A DNA stretch of 5,890 nt from Nitrospirota bacterium (lineage in GTDB: Bacteria > Nitrospirota_A > Leptospirillia > Leptospirillales > Leptospirillaceae): assembly GCA_021795275.1 (NCBI GenBank), contig JAJYPO010000147.1:1-5890 (forward strand), in the 5' to 3' direction. How positions within the stretch are numbered: position 1 is the first letter of the stretch; every line of letters starts with the position of its first letter. Of the stretch, positions 1 to 5,108 are shown in pieces. The translations under genes were made by a program, and so were the position numbers. The notes beneath the pieces are model-generated. The model was not told the DNA's origin. It saw only the letters and a list, made by a program, of their open reading frames with translations, and made no database searches.

Positions 1-1
1 G

Positions 2-739
2 AGCCTTCGCAACATCGCCCGGGATTTCACCCGGGAGAGCCGCTCCTACCGGGCGATCGACAACCTGTCACTCGAGGTGGACGAGGGAGAGTTCGTGGCC
101 ATCGTCGGGCCCTCCGGCTGCGGCAAATCCACCCTTCTGCGAATTCTCCAGGGGCTGATTCCCCCCTCTTCGGGGGAGCTTTGGTACAAGGGACAGCCCC
201 AGGAGGGGGTGAATTCGGACATGGCCATGGTTTTCCAGGGTTTCGCCCTTCTTCCTTGGCTTTCCGTACGGGACAACGTGGCTCTGGGGCTTGTCGCCAG
301 AGGGAGAAGGCCGGCGGAGGTCGACCGGACCGTCTCCTTTTACATCGACAAGGTGGGGCTCGAAGGGTACGAGGAAGCCTATCCCCGGGAACTGTCAGGG
401 GGGATGAAGCAGCGGGTGGGGCTGGCCCGGGCCCTGGCCATTGAACCCCGGATCCTTCTCATGGACGAGCCGTTCTCCAACCTCGACGCCCTGACCTCGG
501 TGACCCTCCGGGATGAAGTGCTGATGCTCTGGAAGGATCCCGAGATGCCCGTCCGGACGATCATCATGGTGACACACATTATCGAAGAGGCCATTCTGAT
601 GGCCGACAGGGTGGCCGTTCTCTCCCGGCGTCCGACCCATGTGGTCCAGGAGATCACGGTGGATCTTCCCCGTCCGAGAAGCCGGAAACACCCCGAGTTC
701 GAACGTCTATCAGACGAGATTTTTTCTCTCATTTCCTAG
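2..739 (+). CDS. ABC transporter ATP-binding protein, nitrate/sulfonate/taurine type (5' partial)
   Basis: This is the cytoplasmic ATPase that powers an ABC importer of the NrtD/SsuB/TauB class; the substrate cannot be read from the sequence. The frame is open to the window edge, giving 245 visible residues (numbered from base 2). The visible N-terminus (SLRNIARDFTRES...) is typical of the first beta-strand, so only a few codons should be missing; a GTG at base 77 is internal, because starting there would remove that strand. Motifs seen: Walker A GPSGCGKST (36-44), Q-loop Gln79 in VFQGF, signature LSGGM (131-135, the Met variant usual in this class), Walker B ILLMDEP with Asp155 and Glu156, D-loop SNLDALT, and switch His192 in VTHIIEEA. 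All catalytic residues are intact. It stops at TAG 737-739, shortly after the core fold, with the domain often fused here carried by the next gene. A permease and binding protein are expected upstream (inference). Confidence 0.95.
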   Translation, partial: SLRNIARDFTRESRSYRAIDNLSLEVDEGEFVAIVGPSGCGKSTLLRILQGLIPPSSGELWYKGQPQEGVNSDMAMVFQGFALLPWLSVRDNVALGLVARGRRPAEVDRTVSFYIDKVGLEGYEEAYPRELSGGMKQRVGLARALAIEPRILLMDEPFSNLDALTSVTLRDEVLMLWKDPEMPVRTIIMVTHIIEEAILMADRVAVLSRRPTHVVQEITVDLPRPRSRKHPEFERLSDEIFSLIS

Positions 740-772
740 GGGCAGGCAAGGACTCATGGTGAGTCATATGAC

Positions 773-779
773 AAGGAGG
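773..779 (+). promoter_or_regulatory. Strong Shine-Dalgarno site for the AAA-associated domain protein
   Basis: AAGGAGG is a full match to the anti-SD core. It lies 7 nt before ATG 787 and only 4 nt before GTG 784, so it favours the ATG. It also argues that the downstream reading frame is independently translated and is not the tail of a frameshifted fusion. Confidence 0.75.
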
Positions 780-786
780 AAGGGTG

Positions 787-1269
787 ATGGAAGGCGAACC
801 TGAGCCTTATACGGGAATCAGTCGGATTATCGGTCTTCTCAAGATCCTGAAGGAGAAGGGAGGGGCCTCCGATCTCTACCAGCTCGGAGTGGACCTTCAC
901 CTCGAACTCGGAGAGGAGCTTCAGATCGTGAAGGCTGCCGAATCCCTGGGATTCGTCATCACCCCCGAAAGCGACATCGCGCTCACCCCCCTGGGAGAGG
1001 AAATCCTGGAAAAGGACATCAATGGCAGGAAGACCCTGATACGGGAACGGCTGCTGACCCTTCCCCTGTTTGCCAGGGTTCTCGCATGGCTCGAAGGGGA
1101 GGAGGGAGAGAGCCTCTCCATGGAGACGCTCAAGGGCCGGATCGGAGAGGCCTTTCCCAACGAGGACGTGGACACGGCCTTCTCCATGCTCGTCAACTGG
1201 GGGCGTTACGCCGAGCTGTTCGGGTACAACGCGGCCCGCGAGGAGCTCTATGTCGACCGGGGGGTCTAG
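787..1269 (+). CDS. Stand-alone AAA-associated (ABC ATPase C-terminal) domain protein
   Basis: This 160-residue protein resembles the family I know as the C-terminal AAA-associated domain (PF09821), usually found fused behind nitrate/sulfonate-type ABC ATPases. Matching landmarks are ISRIIGLLKIL (11-21), a KAAESLGFV segment (49-57), DIALTPLGEEIL (63-74), and the distinctive NWGRYAELFGY block (137-147) followed by a short strand ELYV. The family's precise function is not established. The sequence suggests two small helical, winged-helix-like lobes (about 10-75 and 85-157), which could regulate or dock on the ATPase (inference). There is no signal peptide or membrane segment. It lies 47 bp behind the ATPase, in another frame and with its own strong ribosome site, so the two are probably co-transcribed partners. 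GTG 784 is an alternative start adding one residue. Family assignment is confident; the role is not. Confidence 0.85.
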   Translation: MEGEPEPYTGISRIIGLLKILKEKGGASDLYQLGVDLHLELGEELQIVKAAESLGFVITPESDIALTPLGEEILEKDINGRKTLIRERLLTLPLFARVLAWLEGEEGESLSMETLKGRIGEAFPNEDVDTAFSMLVNWGRYAELFGYNAAREELYVDRGV

Positions 1270-1282
1270 GAGACCGGGCCGG

Positions 1283-1525
1283 TCAGTCCCGCGGGGCAGA
1301 GAGGAGTTTCCTCTTTTCCTCCTCAAGATCGGCAATCCGCCTCCGGAAGGCGGCGATCTGGGATTCGATCTCGGAGAGCCGCTCGACCGGAGAGAGAACC
1401 TGCCGGTCAGGACTTTCCGCGAGCCGGCGCTTGCGGTCGGAAAGATAGAAGGCCGTTCCCAAAAGTGTCAGGATGGTCAGGATGATGGTGGCGTAAAGGA
1501 AAAGGTGATAGAGAGACTGGTCCAT
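1283..1525 (-). CDS. Small single-pass membrane protein with coiled coil, PspB-like layout
   Basis: The protein has 80 residues from ATG 1525, chosen because AGGA (1532-1535) sits 6 nt upstream. In-frame starts at 1543 (ATG) and 1558 (TTG) lack a ribosome site. One hydrophobic helix spans about residues 5-28 and is followed at once by basic DRKRR (30-34), which by the positive-inside rule places the C-terminus in the cytoplasm. Residues 50-74 form a clean heptad series (L50, I53, I57, F60, I64, L67, K71, L74), a predicted coiled coil. This N-out, TM, cytoplasmic coil plan and the RL...RRRIADLE pattern recall phage-shock protein B, which helps sense envelope stress; FtsB/FtsL-like proteins have the opposite orientation. 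No other psp gene is visible. It converges on the preceding gene with 13 bp between stop codons. Its reality as a gene is fairly sure; the PspB relationship is tentative. Confidence 0.72.
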   Translation of the reverse strand: MDQSLYHLFLYATIILTILTLLGTAFYLSDRKRRLAESPDRQVLSPVERLSEIESQIAAFRRRIADLEEEKRKLLSAPRD

Positions 1526-1531
1526 GGTTTT

Positions 1532-1535
1532 TCCT
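1532..1535 (-). promoter_or_regulatory. Shine-Dalgarno site selecting ATG 1525 of the small membrane protein
   Basis: On the minus strand AGGA is followed by a 6-nt A-rich spacer and then ATG. The two longer in-frame alternatives have no comparable purine stretch, so this site decides the start. Confidence 0.5.
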
Positions 1536-1577
1536 GTCGTCATACGGGGAAGGCGCAAGATGCCGTGGCATTTTCCT

Positions 1578-1583
1578 ATTGTA
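1578..1583 (-). promoter_or_regulatory. Candidate -10 element for the minus-strand membrane protein gene
   Basis: The minus strand reads TACAAT, five of six matches to the housekeeping -10 consensus. It is well placed to start RNA near 1571 and give a leader of about 45 nt before ATG 1525. The -35 region at 16-18 bp spacing is only a T-rich run with no good match to TTGACA, so this is a weak promoter call. Confidence 0.3.
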
Positions 1584-1612
1584 CCCCGACATGCGGGGGA
1601 GAAAAAATCCCC
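1584..1612 (+). promoter_or_regulatory. Two overlapping, mutually exclusive small hairpins upstream of dprA
   Basis: CCCCG (1584-1588) can pair with CGGGG (1594-1598) around a 5-nt ACATG loop. The same G-run, as GGGGA (1596-1600), can instead pair with TCCCC (1608-1612) around a GAAAAAA loop. The second hairpin abuts the GGAG ribosome site of dprA (1613-1616), and the first puts the alternative ATG 1591 in its loop. The pairings are read directly; any regulatory effect is inference. Each stem is only five base pairs but GC-rich. Confidence 0.3.
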
Positions 1613-1616
1613 GGAG
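1613..1616 (+). promoter_or_regulatory. Shine-Dalgarno site supporting the TTG start of dprA
   Basis: GGAG lies 7 nt before TTG 1624. ATG 1591 and TTG 1579, the longer in-frame options, are preceded by pyrimidine-rich sequence without a ribosome site. Confidence 0.45.
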
Positions 1617-1623
1617 AGTGCCG

Positions 1624-2481
1624 TTGACCTCCTGGCTTCCTTGGGGTGTGGCCCATCTGGCGGAGCTTGAGGCCCTGTCCCGCAGGCGCCGTCTCAGGAC
1701 CGAGCCGGGGATCGACCCGGGTGCCGCACGGGACCGGGTCCTCGAGAGCCTGTCCCGGGTGGACCGGGACCGCCTGACCTCCCGTTTTCTCGACCTTCTT
1801 GACAATTCCGAACGCCTTGGGCTTAAGATGAGTCATCCCGGATCTTTCGGGTGGCCCGGCCTGCTCTCGGACATTTCGGCCCCGCCCTTCATGCTCTGGA
1901 TGAAGGGCGATCCCGCGGCCCTTCATCCTCCGGGGATCGCCATCGTGGGAGCCCGCGAGGCCGGGTCCGATTCCCTTTTGGCGGTGACCGCCCTGTCCCG
2001 GGAGGTCGCCCGTCTTGGTTTGTGTGTGGTCTCGGGGATGGCCAGGGGCGTGGACGGGGCCGCTCACCTTGGAGCACTGGCCGCTTCCGGCAGGACGATC
2101 GCCGTCGTCGGGACCGGCCTCGACCGAGTCTACCCTGCTTCCCACCGTTTCCTTGAAACGGAGATCCTTGCCGGGGGAGGGCTGGTCCTCTCTGAATTTC
2201 CCCCGGGGGATTTGCCGGAGGCCTGGCACTTCCCCCACCGCAACCGGCTGATCGTCGGACTGTCGGTGGCGGTGGTGGCCGGTCCTCACCGGCGCCGTTC
2301 GGGAACATACATCACCGCCAGAATCGCCCTCGAAGAAGGCCGGGAAGTGCTGGTCTTCGACGGGGGGGCCCGCGGTTGGGAACGGGAGGGGCCGGATCTT
2401 CTTGAGTCCGAAGGCTCCCGGAGAATCGGAAGTGCCCAGGAAATCCTCTCTGCGATCCTGTCCGGAGGAGAGGCGATATGA
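1624..2481 (+). CDS. dprA: DNA-processing protein DprA/Smf, short and divergent
   Basis: DprA binds single-stranded DNA in the cytoplasm and loads RecA during natural transformation; it is also kept in many bacteria not known to be competent. From TTG 1624 the protein has 285 residues (ATG 1591 would add 11). The extended Rossmann fold is clear: MSHPGSFGWPGLLSDISAPP (69-88), IAIVGAREAG (105-114), VVSGMARGVDGAAHLGAL (135-152), TIAVVGTGLDRVYP (158-171), LVLSEFPPG (187-195), FPHRNRLIVGLS (203-214) and SGTYITARIALEEGREV (226-242). Oddities: the usual VVEA reads VVAG (217-220) and is followed by two extra residues before SG; the usual VPG...GxNxLI..GA stretch reads FDGGARGWEREGPDLLESEGS (245-265). 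The C-terminal winged-helix (DML1-like) domain of longer family members is absent. It heads the dprA-topA-trmFO cluster, 26 bp before topA. Confidence 0.9.
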   Translation: MTSWLPWGVAHLAELEALSRRRRLRTEPGIDPGAARDRVLESLSRVDRDRLTSRFLDLLDNSERLGLKMSHPGSFGWPGLLSDISAPPFMLWMKGDPAALHPPGIAIVGAREAGSDSLLAVTALSREVARLGLCVVSGMARGVDGAAHLGALAASGRTIAVVGTGLDRVYPASHRFLETEILAGGGLVLSEFPPGDLPEAWHFPHRNRLIVGLSVAVVAGPHRRRSGTYITARIALEEGREVLVFDGGARGWEREGPDLLESEGSRRIGSAQEILSAILSGGEAI

Positions 2482-2507
2482 CGTCTTATACGAAAGGCTT
2501 CTGAAAA

Positions 2508-5108
2508 GTGAGTGTTCGAAAGAAATCGGCCCCGGCTCCTTCCGCTGAACCCAAGGTCCGGGCGACCCGGAAAAAGGCGGCGGAATCTCCAAAGTCCCGT
2601 TCCAGGGAGACCGCCTCCGCCGAAAAGGGTCCTGCGGCCTCCCCGAAGGGAACCCTTATCATCGTCGAGTCTCCCACGAAGGCCCGGACGCTGACCCGGA
2701 TTCTGGGAAGCGGATACAAGGTCAAGGCCAGCGTCGGCCATCTGAAGGATCTTCCCCCCTCTCGGATCGGGGTGGACCTCGACAACGATTATGAGCTTCA
2801 GTTTGTGGTTTCGGAGGGGAAGAAGAAGGTCCTCGACGAAATCCGGCAGGCGGCCCGCGGGGCGCGGGAAATCTTCCTCGCCTCAGACCCCGATCGGGAA
2901 GGGGAGGCCATCGCCTACCATATTGCGAGCGAGCTGACCGGACTCAAGAAGCCGATCCGGCGTGTCCTGGTCCACGAGCTGACTCCCCGGGGAATCGAGG
3001 CGGCCTTGGCCGAGCCCGGTGAGATCGACCTCCACAAGGTCGACGCCCAGAAGGCCCGCCGGGCCCTCGACCGCATTGTGGGCTACACCATTTCCCCTCT
3101 TCTCTGGGAACGGGTGCGGCGGGGACTCTCCGCCGGACGCGTTCAGTCTGTGGCTGTGCGTCTGGTCTGCGATCGTGAAAACGAGATACGCTCCTTTGTC
3201 CCGGTTGAGTACTGGACCATCACCCTCGAGATGCGTCCGTCCGATCCGGCGCGTTCCGGAAGCATCTTCACGGCCCGTCTCGACAGGATCTCAGGAAAGA
3301 AGGTCCAGATCGGGACAGCGGCAGAAGCCCAGGAGACGGTCGACAGGATTCTCTCCGAGGGTTTCCGGATCGCCTCTCTCTCCGCGGACGAAAAACGCCG
3401 TCAGCCCTCCCCGCCGCTCACGACCAGCCGACTCCAGCAGGAAGGAGCCCGCCGCTTCAGGTTCTCGGCCAAGAAGACCATGCAGCTTGCCCAGAAGCTC
3501 TATGAGGGGGTCGAGCTCCCCGGCCAGGGGCAGACGGGACTCATCACCTACATGAGGACCGACTCCGTCCGGCTTGCGCCGGAGGCCCAGGAGATGGCCC
3601 GGAGCTTCATCGCCAAGAACTATCCCGGGGCCCTTCCGCCAAAGAGTCCCGCCTACCGGAACAAGAAAGGGATTCAGGATGCCCACGAGGCGATCCGGCC
3701 CACCGACGTCGTCCGGACCCCCGACTCCCTCGAGGGAATCCTCGACCGGGACCTCCTTCGGGTCTACCGGCTGATCTGGCAGAGCTTCCTCGAAAGCCAG
3801 ATGCTCCCCGCCCGCTACCTTCTCACGACCGTCACGATCGAGGGCGACAGGGAGGATACCTTCCGGGCCACCGGCCGGCGCATGCTCGATCCGGGCTTTC
3901 TTGTCTTGAGGGGTGATGATGGACGGTCCCGGAAAAAAGTCGAGGGCGGGGAGGAGGAGGGAGAGGAAAAGGCCGAGGAGGAGAACGAGCTTCCGCTCCT
4001 TCACGAAGGGGAACCGGTGGAGGCGGTGGCTCCCCCGGTCTCCCTGCAGCACTTCACCGAGCCCCCTTCCCGGTACAACGAGGCCTCCCTCATCAAAGAG
4101 CTCGAGGAGAAAGGCATCGGCCGCCCCAGCACCTATGCCACCATCATGACCACGATCCTCGACCGGGAATATGTGGAAAAACGTGAGAACCGCTTTCACC
4201 CGACCGAGCTGGGTGAAACGGTCAACCGCCTCCTGGTGGATTCCTTTCCCGACCTTTTGAATGTGGCCTTCACCGCCCGCATGGAAGAGGAGCTCGACTC
4301 GGTGGAGGAGGGCGAGAAGGTCTACCGCGACGCGGTGGACGACTTCTACCGGCCTTTTTCGAAGGAACTGTCGAAGGCGCGCGGGGGCGGCATGGCCAAC
4401 CTGAAAGCCCAGAGCGAACCGACCGAGATTCCCTGTCCGCTCTGCGGGACGCTGATGGTGAAAAAATGGGGGCGCCATGGCGCCTATCTGGCCTGCGGGA
4501 ACTATCCGGCCTGCAAGACCACCAGAAATATCGTCGAGACAGAAAACGGACCGGCTCCCGAGGTCCTTCCCGAAGCGGCCGGAGAAACCTGTCCTGTCTG
4601 CGGAAAGCCGATGGTGGTCCGGAAGGGACGGTTCGGGACCTTCCTGGCCTGCAGCGGATATCCCACCTGCAAGACGACGCGGCCCTGGCCCCCGAAGGGT
4701 CAGGCGGCCACTCCTGCTGTCCCGCTTCCGGCGGAGATTCCTCCCTGTCCCGCCTGCGGCGGAGCCATGGTGATCAAGACCGGCCGGTTCGGAAGCTTCC
4801 TGTCCTGCGCGAACTATCCCAAATGCAAGACGACCCGTCCCCTTCCGACCGGCATTGCCTGCACCCGTCCTGGGTGCGGGGGGGAAATCACTCCCCGCAA
4901 GGGAAAAAGGGGAACTTTTTATGGATGCAGCCGCTATCCGGAGTGTGACCGGACCTATCCGGGACGTCCGGTGGCCAGGCCCTGCCCCCTGTGCGGCCAT
5001 GCCTTCCTGATCGAAAGGAAGAGGGGAAAGGCGACCGTTCTCTCCTGCCCGGAAAAGGGGTGCGGATACGAGAGCGAAGAGGGCGAGGAGCCCGGGATCA
5101 CGGCGTGA
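2508..5108 (+). CDS. topA: DNA topoisomerase I (type IA), with five C-terminal four-cysteine ribbons
   Basis: This 866-residue enzyme relaxes negatively supercoiled DNA by transient single-strand cleavage. After a basic tail (1-47) comes the Toprim domain (about 48-155) with acidic residues Glu54, Asp127, Asp129 and Glu131 (DPDRE) and Lys58. The strand-cleaving tyrosine is Tyr348 in GLITYMRTDS, with Arg350 beside it and His393 in DAHEAIRPT. The fold closes with SLIKELEEKGIGRPSTYATI (527-546) and VAFTARMEEELD (586-597). Five C-terminal cysteine quartets follow: 643/646/663/669, 695/698/715/721, 747/750/767/773, 785/790/807/813 and 826/829/847/852. These are topoisomerase zinc ribbons that bind DNA and can contact RNA polymerase. 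GTG 2508 is the only usable start, because TGA 2502-2504 lies in frame upstream and no ATG, GTG or TTG occurs before the Toprim strand. The ribosome site (AAAGG 2493-2497, 10-nt spacer) is weak. Confidence 0.97.
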   Translation: MSVRKKSAPAPSAEPKVRATRKKAAESPKSRSRETASAEKGPAASPKGTLIIVESPTKARTLTRILGSGYKVKASVGHLKDLPPSRIGVDLDNDYELQFVVSEGKKKVLDEIRQAARGAREIFLASDPDREGEAIAYHIASELTGLKKPIRRVLVHELTPRGIEAALAEPGEIDLHKVDAQKARRALDRIVGYTISPLLWERVRRGLSAGRVQSVAVRLVCDRENEIRSFVPVEYWTITLEMRPSDPARSGSIFTARLDRISGKKVQIGTAAEAQETVDRILSEGFRIASLSADEKRRQPSPPLTTSRLQQEGARRFRFSAKKTMQLAQKLYEGVELPGQGQTGLITYMRTDSVRLAPEAQEMARSFIAKNYPGALPPKSPAYRNKKGIQDAHEAIRPTDVVRTPDSLEGILDRDLLRVYRLIWQSFLESQMLPARYLLTTVTIEGDREDTFRATGRRMLDPGFLVLRGDDGRSRKKVEGGEEEGEEKAEEENELPLLHEGEPVEAVAPPVSLQHFTEPPSRYNEASLIKELEEKGIGRPSTYATIMTTILDREYVEKRENRFHPTELGETVNRLLVDSFPDLLNVAFTARMEEELDSVEEGEKVYRDAVDDFYRPFSKELSKARGGGMANLKAQSEPTEIPCPLCGTLMVKKWGRHGAYLACGNYPACKTTRNIVETENGPAPEVLPEAAGETCPVCGKPMVVRKGRFGTFLACSGYPTCKTTRPWPPKGQAATPAVPLPAEIPPCPACGGAMVIKTGRFGSFLSCANYPKCKTTRPLPTGIACTRPGCGGEITPRKGKRGTFYGCSRYPECDRTYPGRPVARPCPLCGHAFLIERKRGKATVLSCPEKGCGYESEEGEEPGITA
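4434..5063 (+). repeat. Tandem zinc-ribbon-coding repeats inside topA
   Basis: Five diverged copies of a module with pattern Cys-x2-4-Cys, a basic GR(F/H)G turn, then Cys-x4-5-Cys are laid end to end. The first three share a near-identical ending, translated CKTTR, at 4512-4526, 4668-4682 and 4824-4838, exactly 156 bp apart. The matching DNA (TGCAAGACGAC or TGCAAGACCAC) and constant spacing suggest duplication of a whole module. The fourth (CxRxxCDRTYP) and fifth units have diverged. Confidence 0.8.

Noticed and set aside
756..803. Small ORF of 15 codons (starting MVSHMTRRK) overlapping the ribosome site of the AAA-associated domain gene.
   Set aside because: It has no ribosome site of its own, overlaps the next gene's AAGGAGG, and ends within that gene. 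It is most likely chance, though a coupling role cannot be excluded.
1566..1582. TGGCA followed by TTGT, resembling a sigma-54 -24/-12 promoter, attractive because psp genes are often sigma-54 dependent.
   Set aside because: The spacing between the two blocks is two bases too long, the final GC is missing, and it points toward dprA rather than the PspB-like gene.
1576..2592. Minus-strand open frame of 338 codons opposite dprA.
   Set aside because: It mirrors dprA codon bias, has no ribosome site or domain, and overlaps a clearly conserved gene along its whole length.
3931..3940. Run of six A bases in topA before the Glu-rich insert, considered as a programmed frameshift site.
   Set aside because: The A-run is not in the X XXY YYZ register of a slippery heptamer, no stimulatory structure is evident, and the zero frame continues through conserved TopA sequence.
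4471..4484. Perfect 14-bp palindrome GGCGCCATGGCGCC inside topA.
   Set aside because: It lies within conserved zinc-ribbon coding sequence (GRHGAY), and a GC-rich palindrome of this length is explained by codon choice.
3291..5000. Long open frame of 569 codons on the minus strand opposite topA.
   Set aside because: It is antisense to strongly conserved topoisomerase sequence, its translation is low-complexity with no recognisable domain, and such shadows are expected in GC-rich genes.
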